From the NCBI GenBank assembly GCA_015680685.1, contig MNCI01020141.1:85239-138687 (forward strand): a DNA stretch of 53,449 nucleotides, written 5' to 3'. The notes under the pieces were generated by a model that ran no database searches, was not told the origin of the DNA, and saw nothing but the letters and a program-made list of their open reading frames with translations. The position numbers and the translations under genes were made by a program. Below are positions 32,721 to 45,239 of the stretch, in pieces. Position 1 is the first letter of the stretch, and every line of letters starts with the position of its first letter. Source of the stretch: Gnetum montanum. Taxonomy: Eukaryota; Streptophyta; Gnetopsida; Gnetales; Gnetaceae.

Positions 32721-34141
32721 ACCTTAAAACCCTTTCTTTTTTTAGTTGAATAACCCCAAAATAGCCCTGGTTGATGTGTAAAATCATCTATGACCCTTGT
32801 AGCCTGAAACCATGGCCTAATAAGGCTTAAAACTAGCAAAATCGATTTTTTTTTTTTTACCATTTTTGAACTAAGTTTTACCATATGTATTTTTCTTTAC
32901 CTTATGTGATCTTGTTTCATCCTATTATGACTCATTTTAACCATTGTTGCATTATTGTCCTTTTTTAGCTTCAACACTACTTCTATTTCAATGTTTTTGC
33001 CTTTATTCTCTACATTATAGTCCTATATAGCCTTGTTTACCCTTTGATTGGTATTGAATGATGGGGTTTGACCTTCCCTAATCACCATTTAACACCATGT
33101 GACCATGGTCTAATAAGGCCTAAAACTAAAAAAATCTAACTTCTTTTGACCTATTTTGATTGAATTTTATCATATATCTTCCATTTTCCTTGATTTTTCC
33201 TTGTTTCAAATGGTTTTGATCCATTGCGACCTTGTTATGCCTTGTTGACCTCATATCTACCTTGTTCAATTTTGTTTTCTCTATTATAGCCTATGTAACC
33301 TTTATTTAGCCTTTGGTTGGAGTTGAATGGTGGGGTTTGATCTTCCCTAATCATAATTTAACACCATGTGACCATGGCCCTCTAAGACGTTAAACTAGGA
33401 TTACTATGACCTGCCAAGGCCTTAAATTGGCACCATGAAACCCTATAACCTAATGATGACCTTCCATACCTTGGAAAATAATGTTAACCTATGTTTGACA
33501 CTCATGCACTATGGTCGAAATACATCCCTTCATTATGCTCCACCTCCAAGTCCATTAAGGGTAAGATACCTCATTCAATTGCAAAATCAAGTCCATTTAG
33601 ACATAACACATCTCATTTAATGGGAAAACCTCCAAGTCCATTAAGTGTAACACATCTCACTCAATGGAAAAACCATATCAAACCTGGCTTTGGCAATGAA
33701 ACCTAATGAAGGTTTCATGTCACAAAAAAATGGGGATGTAAATTGCCAAGCTAGATGACTAGTAAAGAACAAAGGATAAACCAATGGCTCCAAACATGTT
33801 AAGGAAGAAGCCCAATGGTTGAAGAAACCTTGGAGTGAGGTGTTGGTTAGTCAAACACATTTGCTGAGTGAGCCACACTTCTAAATAGGAAGTGCCAAAT
33901 CCAATTGATTAACCAACATGTTGGTAGCACGTTATACCCATAGTGTCAACACTTGGAGTGCATTATTAGCCTTCACAACCATTTCCCTATGACCTTTCTA
34001 CCATCATAGCCTTACTCCATCATCATAGGCACCCTTTGGTACAACTCAACATGACCAGATCAAGCACGGAGAGGTGATGAACCTTTAGTGGTATTTTGTA
34101 CTCTCTTTGTCAATGCCTCTTAGGTCAATCCTCTAGACACC

Positions 34142-34153
34142 AACAAAGAGGGG
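34142..34153 (+). promoter_or_regulatory. B polypurine tract
   Basis: AACAAAGAGGGG directly before the 3' LTR. Confidence 0.65.
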
Positions 34154-35605
34154 TCATTAAAATAATAGCAAAATTTTCATGTTGTAACTATTTTTGTCAT
34201 CATGTAATCTTCACCCCATAAAACCCAAGGCAAGAACTTCATTAAAAATGTGAAGACTGTATCCATGAAGGGGAAATTGCACATAGTTTATACTTTTGGG
34301 GCTGAAATATGCCTTATAAGTGGTCAAAGCCTCATCCCCCAAGTGGAAAAAGCTATGTAATGTCAATACTTGGGCTTGTGGATGGGGGTTCAAAAATGCC
34401 TTTTGGGGTGCTAAAAATGGCAATTTGATGTGTTTTATGAGGGTGCATCATTTTCTATGCTGGAGATACCTATTAGGAGGTAGATCTCACCTACTCCTAG
34501 CATGGAGGGATGTAGGATCAATAATGCCCAGCATGGAGAGGTCTAACCTTCCCCCAATGTTGACAATCCTTTTCCACAGTATTGATGTGCCTTCCTCCCC
34601 TAGCATTGATGCAACATGGACAAGACTTCACCAGTTGAATGACTCCAACATTGACCATGCACTCCAACATGGATGGTAGAAGACCTAGCATGGATAGATG
34701 AAGCTAGTGTGGATGGTGTGCCCCCATTACTATTTTTAGTAAATAGAATGGTCATGGGGATATGAAACTTCCCATACATAGTAACCCCAAAATTTGGGCA
34801 CCCATCTAACTTGAATGTGGCAAAAATTTGTAGCTAGTTTGCAGCAATTTACAATCATTTTGCAGCAAAATTCATGGTTCAAAACCTATAAAATCCCAAA
34901 GCACCATTTAGAGGTTCCACAATTTTTGCAACCACACCCCCTTGGCATTTTAAGCATTCTTACAACCAAGAGCACTTACACACTTTGCAGTTGTGCTACT
35001 TCTTGGATCATCCTAATGTGGAACCCCTTGTGGCCTTGTAATCCCTATTAACCCCCTTAAATTTTGTGATATTTTGGGTGTCTACGTATAGCATTTGGGA
35101 ACCACAATTCCCAACGTTGCTCACATTTGCAATCCAAAATCCTTCACATCTCTCATACCCCTAGCATAGCCAATGTTGTAGATCTATGGAAGTAGTAGAG
35201 TTTTGATAGCATTGAGAGTCGAAAAATAGGTAGATCATGGAGTTGATCACATTGGCTTCAATGGACTCTCAGCCCCCACCAAAGTAAACCCCCTACTATG
35301 CTCTCAGGCACATTTTTGTACACAATCTCTAAACTCTCTTTATTTTTTTAGGAAATAAAGTTTATAGTTTTGGTTTATTTATGAATTAGATCTATCATTT
35401 ATTTTTAGTGCATTCACATTTTTATGTCTAGAATCATATTTTCATTTTTATTACTATATTTTTCCCTCCTCTAAGTCCCTGGGTGATTTGTAAGACCATC
35501 CAAGGCATCCTGAGTTCCATCTTTTAGAGGCCTTAGGGATTCAAGGTTAAGGTTGTTGCATTGAGATTTTTGACTTTCTAGTGACCAAAATTTTTAATCG
35601 CTACA
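34154..35605 (+). repeat. B 3' LTR (about 1.45 kb)
   Basis: Starts TCATTAAAATAATAGC (decayed TGAAACACC) and ends GCTACA, followed by the target duplicate AAGTA. Aligns with the two halves of the 5' LTR throughout. TATA box at 34887-34894. Confidence 0.85.
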
Positions 35606-35610
35606 AAGTA

Positions 35611-36289
35611 TGGCTAGTTCAATAAGATTTTTATGTCATAGCAGGCCTGATTTGGAATATGAAACTATATTTTTATCAAGGTTTATGCAAGAAGCTAAGG
35701 CATTACATCTTAATGCCTTGAAGCATCTTTTGAGGTATGTTAAATGACTAATTAATTTTGGCATTAGGTTCTTTAATGGAGATGAAAAGTTTTATGTTTT
35801 TTCTAATGCTAATTGGGAAGAAGATATAGATTATCATAAGTCAACTTCTAGTTGCTTTATTTTTCATGGTTATAATTCTATTTATTGGATGATGAAAAAA
35901 CAAACTAGTATGAACCTCACATCATGTGAGGCAAAATTTATTGATATGGCTGAATGCCTTTAGCATGTTTTATGGCTAAAAAAGTTATTTTCTCAAGTAG
36001 GTTTTGAAGTTCAGTTTCAAATTTCCATGTTGGTGGATAATATAGCAATAATTTAGTTGTTGAAGAAGCACATAATTCATAAGAAGAGCAAGCACATTGA
36101 CATCAAATATTAGTTTATCAAGTATGAAGTAAAGAAGAGCATAATTAAGTCCACACATGTTCAAAGAAGTGATCAATTAGGTGATTTACTAACTAAACCA
36201 TTTTAGGTTTATCAAATTGACTATCTTTTGAACATGATTGACATGTGCAAAGTAGATGATGAGAAGAAAGTTATTCAATTTTCTAATTG
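35611..36289 (+). pseudogene. Copia A RNase H
   Basis: Continues the copia frame after B: SSIRFLCHSRPDLEYE, then AKALHLNALKHLLRYVK, FSNANWEEDIDYHKSTS (first catalytic D of the SDADWAG box is N), LTSCEAKFIDMAE (E kept), LVDNIAII (D kept), then SKHIDIKY and QLGDLLTKPF near the end. About five in-frame stops. The end lies about 40 bases before the LTR, as usual for copia. Confidence 0.88.
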
Positions 36290-36327
36290 AACTATTCTCA
36301 AACCAATTTCAACACTAAATAAGGGAA

Positions 36328-36855
36328 TGTTGAGTATTATGTAGTGTAGAAATTGTTTTCTCCTACTTTTGATAATTTTTTAAAAAAATTTGTTTAGGTT
36401 AGCAAATTTTTTAATTATTAAATTTTTTTATCATGAAATGTTTTTTTAAATAACTTTTTCTACTAGTTAGTGATCAATTATGATGAGTTTAACTTAGTCA
36501 TGTTGAGTTTAACTCCCAATTGATTTTGTTTTTCCTTTTCTTATAAAAGTAGTTAGAAGAGTTACCTTATTGTGTAAAAAAAAAAGCCTAATGTAATGTT
36601 TTTTTTTTGAAATAATGGAGAAAGTTAGCAGTTTGCATATTTTTCAAGTTTTATTCTAGTTTTAATTTTTCATAGCGAATTTTCCAATGATTTGATTTTC
36701 ATAGTTTAATTTCTTAATTTCTTAGTTATTTCACAATACATTTCATAGAATATCATAATATTTCATAATAGATTTTACAATATCACAAGTATTTTTCAAT
36801 TTTAACCACAAAGATTTTGTTCCTCCTCATCCTATCTATTGCACTCATTCCAACA
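36328..36855 (+). repeat. Copia A 3' LTR (528 bp)
   Basis: Starts TGTTGAG after the purine tract AAATAAGGGAA and ends TTCCAACA, giving TGTTG/CAACA-type termini. Very AT-rich. No 5' partner is visible. Confidence 0.75.
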
Positions 36856-37361
36856 GATGGTGCTTCCATGTATGGGTTGTAAGCATTTCTTCCAAAAGTT
36901 CCTTGACTAAGTTATTAAATATCATAAATCACTTATGCAAGAGGAGCAAAAGAGTTTTCATGAGCATGTAGAGCAACATTGATTTGGGAAGTAGCCTCCT
37001 GATGATAGCTAACTACATGCATTCAAGATCCAATCCTAAGGTATGAAGATGAGTTTTATTCATAATATGAATCTTAGTTCTTCAAATTTTATCATAATTA
37101 CTAAAATGCATATATTTAGGGGAATTAATCCTTTTAATGGCTATGGAAAGAAATCATATCATATTTCAAAATATTAAATAGAAAATAAAGCTTCATCCAC
37201 ATCTTCTGAAGTAGTAGGTACTAGTTAGTAAGAAGAAAGATTATTAGCTATAAGATGTAGATGAATGAGATAATTTAACTAATTTCTTGTATCATTTTTT
37301 GGATGATGTTCAAATAGGAGGATAAATGTGGAAATGTATCTTTGGAATCTAAAGGCTCAAG
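36856..37361. other. Unassigned stretch between copia A and element C
   Basis: About 500 AT-rich bases with no ORF or motif that I can assign. It starts GATGG, a possible target duplicate of copia A, and ends TCAAG, a possible target duplicate of C. Confidence 0.5.
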
Positions 37362-37569
37362 TGAAACACCACCAAAAATGCATGTTGTAACTTTTGTAAT
37401 CCTCACCCCATGAAACCCAAGGTTAAAATTTCATTGTAAATGTGAAGATTGCAATATAAGAGGTGCAATTTCACATACTTTAGCTTTTGGAGATTGAAAA
37501 ATGCCTCATAAGTGATCAAATCCTCAATCACAGGTGAAAAAAAGCCATATCATGCCTATATTTGGGCTT

Positions 37570-37620
<51 letters not shown>

Positions 37621-38439
37621 GGGGTTCAAAAAGGCCTTTTAGATTGCCAAAATTGGCATTGTGATGGGTTTTGTAGGGGAGTATAACATTTTCTATGCTA
37701 GAAATACCTATGGGGGATGTAACATCACCCATGCTTAGTATTGGGGGTATAACTCTTACACTCCAGCATTGCTATTGCACCCTCCCAACATTGCACCTTC
37801 CCCCCAATGCTACTCCAACATGGTTGAAAACTTCAGCATTTCTCTAGCTCCAGTGTTAACTCTGCACTTCAATGTTATGGTTGGAAGGCCTGATGTGGGT
37901 ACTATGGGTGAAATTATAGTTTACTAATTTTTGTAAATGGAATGATTTTGATGTCATGGGGTTATCAAAACTTACCATGCATAGTAACCCAACTAGATTT
38001 GTACACCTACAACACCTACACATAGCTAGAGTTCTATCAGTAATTAGGCAAAATTTGTAGCCAAATTTATGGTCAAAACCTTATAAAAACCAAGTTCCAC
38101 AACCATAGAGGAATTCCATGAATTTTGAAATTTCCCTCTTTAGCATTCAAGAGCTCTTGCAAGCCTACAACACAAAGCTTCTTAAATCTTCCCCCAACAT
38201 GAAACCTATAGCCATAATAGCCATTATTACACCCCCCCTCCTCTTGAGATTGTGTGGATTTTGGCATTAATGCTGAGTACTTAGGCATCAAGACTCCTAG
38301 CATGGCTCACTTTTGTGATCTATCATACTGTCTAGGGTACCTCAGATCCTATTCTTCGTAGAGGCCCTTAGGATATAGGGTAAAAGCTACAACACTAGGA
38401 TCTTTGATTTTCCAACAACCAAATTTTCCAATCATTACA
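37362..38439 (+). repeat. C 5' LTR (1078 bp)
   Basis: Starts TGAAACACCACC and ends ATTACA; aligns with B's LTRs. Shorter than B's by about 400 bases. Contains a run of 47 G (37572-37618) and a TATA box (38082-38089). Confidence 0.82.
37572..37618. repeat. Homopolymer of 47 G
   Basis: Uninterrupted G run in the C LTR, where B has GCTTGGGGGGG (5' LTR) or GCTTGTGGATGGGG (3' LTR). Either a true expansion or a sequencing artefact. Confidence 0.9.
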
Positions 38440-39179
38440 ATTTTCTAGTGCTAAAAGGAGGGCCTCTGTCCAAATTTTGTGTCCAAACCTATAGCTAGTT
38501 TAATAGCATTTCCTATCATTTTTAAAATCTTTGAAACTTTTTTTTCAAAGTTTGTTTACAACTTTGTTGCTACAAAACCGATGCTATAACCCATCCCCCT
38601 ACCACCGAAACATGGTGTGGAGGTTGTAGGAGATTTGGATTTTAAAAAATTTCAAAATAGTTGCTAGAAATTTGAAAGCCAATGTTGGTGTCCTATCAAA
38701 ACCTGTATCCCTTTTACTACAAAAAGTTTCTAACTAAGCTAGCATTAGTGATTTCATCACTCAAAGCCCCATTCCCCCTTCTATGAAAATTTTCTAGTAG
38801 GTTCAACATTAGAAACTTGTTAAAACCATCCTTTGAAAAATTCAAAATTTCCATTTTTGTTCTTGGCCTAAACTAAACCTACCAAAAGTAAACCTTCTAT
38901 CTCAATGATATGAAGAGAGGTGTAAGAATTTACATCTTACCCCTCTTCTTTCCCCCTTTTCTGTCCCAATGTTGGTGTGGCTAGCCAGTCTAGCATGGTT
39001 AGGGTTTGATACCCACTTTTTACCTTTTTTAAGCAAAGGGGTATATCCCCTTTAATAACCATTTACACTTTGCAACTTGTAATCCTTCACATCCATACCC
39101 TTAAACCTTCTATAAATTCCATTTGCTAGAATTTTCATTCTATCAATCAACTAAACATCTTTATTAAGCCATTTTTTAC
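38440..39179 (+). other. C primer region and leader
   Basis: The decayed primer site GTGCTAAAAGGAGGGCC lies shortly after the LTR, then about 700 noncoding bases collinear with B 22857-23539. Confidence 0.6.
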
Positions 39180-42100
39180 ATGTCATTCAACTAGTTGATC
39201 ATCCTATCCTTGAACTTCACTGATAATAGGTCTAGTAATAGGCCATAAGGGTCTATAACCTTAAGAACCCTACTATGATTAAGTGTAGATAATCTTTAAG
39301 GCTTATGAGGCAAAGCCCTGATTTCTTGGTCATAAATGAAGATCATTATAACTTCATTTGTGCTAAGATCTACACTAGCATGCTAATTCTATGAACAAAA
39401 GTAGAAGCCAAGAGGGAGCATGAACTCATACATCACAATGGAAAGGCATATATTCCTTCCCCATATGACCAAATACCCCATCATCAAAAGTTATGCATGC
39501 ATCCTATCTTAGTTAATTGAGATAGATGAGGAGGATGGTAAGGCTAGCTTGGATGAGTAATAGGAGGAAGAGGATGACTTTGGGGTGGAATCCAAACATG
39601 AGAACATCCTAGGTGGGCTTTTCCAACAAAAGACTCTTAAGGTCATGGTGCCTACTTCCACCCCTCTCACCTCTTTCATGGGACAAATGTTCCAATCCTC
39701 CACCCCTCTCAACTCTTCCATGGGAAAAATGCCCCAATCCTTGACCCATTCCTACCCAACCATGTTTGGGCTGATGTCCATCATCACACCACACCAAACA
39801 TAATTGGTGTCACAACCCACAACATTCCATTTCTCCCTACCTTTTTCCATATAGCCTTAGTCTAAGCAACTATTATCGATGGTTGTCACCACCACTAACC
39901 CTCTAATCATCCATATGGGAACCATGATGGAACCTCAAATAACCCAAGGGTCATAGGTCCCATTTGTGCCCTAGATACTAGAAAAAACATCTTTCTCTTT
40001 GTTTAGCCCAGCAAGCTCTCTGATGATGCAATCTCTCCCTCTAGTGCCACAACTGATAGCAAGGATACATGTCTTCCAATAGATACCTTAGCCCTTTATG
40101 TAAACCCCACAACCAACAGGGGCACCCCCAAGGCCTAGATCAAGCCTTCTAGATGATCTAGGACTCGATTGAGTAGATAAACAGGCTCAAGGCCTCTATT
40201 TCCTAGACTGTTAAGATCATGGACTTCTACCAGGATGATCCCATTAGTCTTATAGTCCCACATCTAACTCTTTCCCCTAGTGTCCTCATACCACAATTCA
40301 CCAAGTACAATGGTGAAGGTGATCCCAACTCTCATCTTATAACCTTTCACTCTAAGTTCTTTTTATTATAAGCTTGGCTACACAAAATAACCAAAATTTC
40401 CCTATGCCCTTTATAAGAACTATTAATTGGTATTTCATCCTACCAAGAGGATCTATATCCTCATTAGAAGACTTGATATCACAATTTTTTAAGCACTTCA
40501 AGTATAACTTGAAGCCTAATACCATCCTTGACAAGCTAATGAAGGTCAAGAAAGGACCTCTTGAACTGGTGCAAAAGTTCATCCAACAATGGAATGGTTT
40601 AGTCAATGAGATACTGGAACCTATAGTTGAAACTCACCTTTTGGCTATATCCAAGGGATGGTTAACGATTTTATCACGTTAAAAGCTATATTATCTTGAT
40701 CCACGATCACTAAGTTAAGCCTTCTCCCATATCAAAAACATATAAGATGTTACAGAGGCTAGCCACAATCCTACCTACATGGCATACAAGAACCAACATG
40801 CATGAAAAGATAAGGAGAGGGGAAGATAAAACAACATGGTGGTGGTAACTATAGGCAAAGAGAGTAAGGAAAGCAACTATGGGCTAAGAACTAACAAACC
40901 CAAGGCACCTACTAACAATCATAACAAACAGTCCTCAACATATGGGGCCTCTACATCAAGTGCTTCTAGATTCAACTTTGAGTGGAAAAACTAAACCAAA
41001 TATACTAGGTTATCTTTTAAACCATCTAAAATTTTGGATCCATTGTTAAAGATTGGGAGAATCCAATACAAGAAGATGACTAAAAATGCCTGCAAGAGGC
41101 ATGAGAGGTTATGTGAGATAGCCAAGGATCCCACTTAAGCAACAAAAGATGACCCTCAAGAACCCAAGTATTTTAAGCTTGACCACTTTTTCCACTATCA
41201 TCAGTTGCCAAGTCATGCCACTAACTTCTACCATGTGCTGAAAGATGACTTAGAAAGGATGATAGATAGGGACGAGTTAGTTCTTAATACTTCTAACCTA
41301 GTTTAGCCTCAAAACCAGTCGATGCACATTTACAAATACCCATTGAATACCAATAACAACTTGTACATCATAGTGGTGTTCAACATCAACCATGATCCAA
41401 GGCTTATGAAGGAATCATTTGTGATTCAAGTACCTCCTCATAATGAAAGAGCTCCTTCAACTTTGGATAGCTAAAGGTCCTCCTTTATTGTAAGGGTACC
41501 ATCACCAACACCTCCCATGGATTCTTTTTTCATTAGGATACCCCCTCCTCCCACTACAATTGAGTCTACCAATATGATTATATAATGACCCCCTATGGTA
41601 GCTAATGCAATGACCTCTTTCTCAAAAATAATCAATGACAATCAAAAGGCCTCAACCAAGATGAGGAAAAAGCCTAAGCAAAAGCCTAACAAGAAAATGA
41701 TAAGTAGGACAAGGCATGGAAGGAAGTGGGCCCGTCAAAGCTTGCTCCCATAACATTTTTACCCATGGCTTCTTCAACCTAGGCTGCTTTAATGAGAAAA
41801 CCATAGGAAAATCCCAAACCTCAAGGAAGAGGGAAAGAGGAAAAGCCACAACAACATAGAAATAAAGTACGCATTTTGGAGTGCATGGAGGAAGTCAAAC
41901 ATAACAAGGATGACAAGTCCATGGCCAATAATAAATACTTTCTAAATGTGATGAAGTAGGTCAAGTAGTTACTAAAAAAAAGAATATAACTACTAGCCTA
42001 TACAACCTAGTTATGAATTATGCTATGCACCATGAAGCACTAGTTAAGATGTTGACTTCCATCCCTATTAGTGAGGAAAATCCTGCTAACAAAGAATCCA

Positions 42101-42812
42101 TCCATGTGATGATGGTACCTTCTTTAACCAGGGAGACAAAGGTCAAAATTGCTATGATTTTGCGACAATGAAATCAATAGCATCCCCCAAAGTAGTGAAG
42201 TGACCAAGGCTTCTCTTTTCATAATGATACAAGTAGGATAGTACAATATGCATCGGGTTCACGTAGAAAATAGGGCCACAATGAATGTCATCTCCTACAC
42301 CACAGTTGAATGTTTAGGCTTGATAGAGCATATAAAACATACATCAATGTTAACTCTCAAGTCCTTTAATAGGTCATAGGTTCCTATTAAGGGGTTTATC
42401 TCCTTAGACTTTGTGATAGGGGAGTAATTCCCCATAACTACTAGTTTCTTGGTGGTGCAAGAAATACCAAGATTCAAACTCATCTTGGGAAGGCCTTGGT
42501 TAGCTCAACTATGAACTGTATCTTCACCTATCCACCAAGAAATTTACATACCTTAGAAGGGAGGTGAAATTATCATCCATGGTGATAACAATGTTTCCCT
42601 AATGATCAACAATGTAGGTTTGAAGCAAAGTTTTAGGAAGAAACTCCCAGTCATAAAGTTAAGTAACCCAATAGAGCAAATAAGGCCAAAAATGACAATA
42701 ATAGATCAAGAAATACACTATGGGAAGAGCTCCTATTTAACATCGTCAGTGAAAGGGATGGGGAGTACAAGCTTGTACAAAAAGGCCATACACATTTCCT
42801 ACTCTCTTAAAG
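39180..42812 (+). pseudogene. C gag-protease pseudogene
   Basis: Starts MSFN at 39180. An acidic stretch near 39520-39600 precedes GVESKHENILGGLFQQ, matching B. Gag core near 40270-40680: IPQFTKYNGEGDPNSHLI, then QFFKHFKYNLKPNTILDKL, QWNGLVNEILEPI. The His-rich knuckle-like stretch near 41165 reads HFFHYHQLPSHATNFYHVLK. Protease is near 42205-42520: HVENRATMNVI, where the catalytic D is lost, then LILGRPWLAQL. Open tail to 42817. Many stops; more decayed than B in the protease. Confidence 0.78.
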
Positions 42813-43124
42813 ATTAGAAGGCATTTGCACAAGTGATGTACATCCCTAACCCTACTACTCTATGCACTTGTGGCCTTGTAACCATATGTACCTATAGCCT
42901 ATTAGCCTAGACTTCATTTTTCATTTTATGTCATTTTATTTGCATTATTTAAAACTTTTTTTTGCATGTAGCCTAAGAGTTTACCTTTGTGTGCATTTTA
43001 TTTGTTAAATCCTTTCTTTCTTTTCTTCTAGCTTGATATAAACATAAAAAATCTCATAAAAACTTTAAAACTAAAAAACTCATAAAAATTTTTAAAACTT
43101 AAAATAGACAAAAATATGTTTCCC

Positions 43125-43335
43125 TTCGTACAATGTGGGTCCATCATGGCCTAAAATTGGCAAATGAATCCCACGACTTACCTTGGCCTTAAACTAGCAA
43201 ACAACATATTGTCCACCATGGCCTAAAAATTGGCAAAACAACACATGGCCCACCATTTCCTAAAAGTATCAGATCCTATAGCCCCCCATGGCCTAATATT
43301 GGAAAATCCTATGGTTCGCCATGGCCTTAAACTAG
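43125..43335. repeat. Short tandem repeat, about 35-45 bp units, in C
   Basis: About six CCATGGCCTAAAATTGGCAA-type units; counterpart of 27385-27560. Confidence 0.72.
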
Positions 43336-43728
43336 CAAATATTGTTTTACCTCATTTCCATGGTATCCTATAGCCTACAACCTTATCACCTAGTTGTTTC
43401 AACCTATTTACAATGTTATAATCAAGAATAGCCAATGTAATTATGAACAATGTTTATAGCATTAAAAACATAAAATTGTAAAGTCGTAATAGAACCTTAA
43501 TACTAGAACAATTTAGCCAAAACTAAAATTGAAACATAAAATTTAAAATGCTTATAACAATAATAGCCATGACCACACTGTGTGGAAAAATGTTGAAATG
43601 ATAATAATAATAAAACATAAAACCATATTCAACTAGAGTATTGGCTAACACTATCCATCAACATCAACAACAATAAACATTATGTAGCCATCAACAAGGA
43701 AAATTTGAAAGTGGACAATTGGAGGATG

Positions 43729-43803
43729 CTAAGGGACATCTCGAGGAGGAGGTGGTGGATCATCCCCATCCTTGCTATTAGATCCACTAATATCACTAGG
43801 TTC
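43729..43803 (-). pseudogene. Antisense ORF module 2 in C spacer
   Basis: Minus-strand frame matching B 27859-27954, with an acidic run then five prolines. Ends in a TAG where B has TTA. CAAG precedes it as a possible acceptor. Confidence 0.48.
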
Positions 43804-44664
43804 TTGAAACATAACAACATAAGACCAATCAGTAATCAACAACAAACCATGACCTAAGTCAAAACAACACTTATACAACAACACCTTAAAGCCTAGAAAA
43901 TGGTCATAGGAAAATCACTTGTAAAAATAGTAAGAAAGTTTTAATAGCCATGAAACCAAGTCTAGAACCCTTCTAACATCTCCTAGTATCCCTAGGCATA
44001 TGGGACATTGAAAAGAAAAATCATTCAGTATGCCAATGTTGCCCACCTCCAAGGGGTAAAACTGCTAGAACCTAGAAACAACCATTTGTGTAGCCTCACA
44101 AGAAAATTTGTTAAATATCAACCATAACTCTGATTTTAGTGATTCAAAGATCATTAGAAATATTAAATCAAGACCTATGCACCCATAGCTAGAAAACATG
44201 AAAAACCATTTCCATTTTTTGATAAAAAAAATTCATAATCTTTCATGAAAAACTAAAAAATAGCACAAAACACAACTGTATGACCTAGCCAAAAAATTCA
44301 TTACAAGTTGATTACCATAGCCATTAGAAATCTAAATCCTATTACTAAAAATCAAAAACCTGAGAATTTGATAAATCATAGCCCTTTTCTTAATAAAAAA
44401 TTCACAAGCAAGGTTGCTTTTTTCCCAAGAATAGTAAAAAACACATGAAAATTTCCAAAACCTAATTTAAAATAGCCATAGATCAACACCCAAATGACTA
44501 AGTAACCATAAATACCTATATAAAACACCAAAATAAGGGGTGGGATTTTGCCAAAATTAAATTGTATCAACTACAATGACCTAGATCTGAAAAAATGCCC
44601 TCATGCTAAAATTGGAAAAATAGCAAAAAATGGCTAGAAACACAAGAGAATGGATAGAAATGGC

Positions 44665-44790
44665 CTACCTTGGGATGATTGTAGATGAAGCTTGCCCTAT
44701 CATGGGTTGTGGAAGGTGAGAAACCCCATTGGCCATCACATCTACATCCTCTAACACTAGATTCTTATTGCTTTCTCCCCTCTTCTTCAT
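44665..44790 (-). pseudogene. Antisense ORF module 1 in C spacer (42 codons with stop)
   Basis: Intact minus-strand ORF from ATG 44790 to TAG 44665 with no internal stop, the same length as its B counterpart at 28966-29091. Starts MKKRGE and ends ASSTIIPR. The stop overlaps a donor-like AAG/GTAGGC. No known domain recognised. Simple splicing from this donor to the acceptor before module 2 would not keep both frames, so either the stop is real or another exon lies between. Confidence 0.55.
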
Positions 44791-45239
44791 TGTGCCTAAT
44801 GCCAACATTGAAAAAACATTGGGAATCTTGCTTATCTAAGCTCCAACGCTACCTAAAGGAACCCTTGAAGTTGCAATGATTAGGGATGATTATTCTTGAG
44901 GGCAAAGATCTCTACAAGAGCTTTGATCCAGGTGCCGTGATGAGAGGAATGAGTTTTGTGTTTGATTTTTGGCAAAGTATGCATAAAAACTAGATCTAAA
45001 CCTAGGCACCACATTCCTTACCCCCATTGCCAAATTTGAGCACTGAAACTCATGGTGCACTAGAAGTGAAAAGGGAAAAATTCTCAACCAATGTTGGGAT
45101 GATGAGAGTTACACCAAGTTTCAAAAATTTGAATTTTGGAATGGGCCCCACCAAATGCTTCCCATGCAAAGTGGGTTTTAAGCCTTGAAACCTCTTCTAT
45201 GCTAGGGTTTGAACTCCTTGAAACCCACATAACCACTTT

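Larger units (their letters stand above)
27171..34141 (+). other. B spacer (7 kb, no pol)
   Basis: Noncoding on the plus strand. In order it holds a minisatellite of ATGGCC...TTAAACTAGC units (27385-27560), two conserved reverse-strand ORF modules (27859-27954 and 28966-29091), a degenerate tandem array of about 180 bp (29540-32720) with an N gap, and a roughly 270-bp duplicated block (around 33061-33130 and 33331-33400). C carries the same layout at 42813-48250. Confidence 0.7.
14289..35605 (+). mobile_element. B: Tat-like gypsy element with gag-protease but no pol
   Basis: The element starts TGAAACACC and ends GCTACA, flanked on both sides by the target duplicate AAGTA (14284-14288 and 35606-35610). 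The 5' LTR is split by element N. The order is 5' LTR, primer site, gag-protease pseudogene (23540-27170), a 7-kb noncoding spacer with tandem repeats and an antisense ORF, polypurine tract and 3' LTR (34154-35605). No RT, RNase H or integrase is found, so B is non-autonomous as it stands. The LTR start, the 5' LTR end, gag and the spacer match element C, which also carries pol. The two LTRs differ by roughly 15% by eye, so B is older than N. Confidence 0.85.
12203..36855 (+). mobile_element. A: Ty1/copia element, 5'-truncated, with two nested insertions
   Basis: Three separated coding pieces belong to one copia element: RT (12203-13065), a short continuation (14166-14288), and RNase H (35611-36289), followed by the 3' LTR (36328-36855). 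Removing the two insertions with one copy of each 5-base target duplicate (AGGTA/AGGTC for S, AAGTA for B) rejoins the copia frame exactly at both places. Gag, protease, integrase and the 5' LTR are missing; the left side abuts a gypsy gag fragment. The sequence after the 3' LTR is GATGG. Confidence 0.85.

Noticed and set aside
37357-37361. TCAAG as C's target duplicate with a matching copy near 51727
   Set aside because: The later CTCAAG lies within integrase coding sequence, not at an LTR end.
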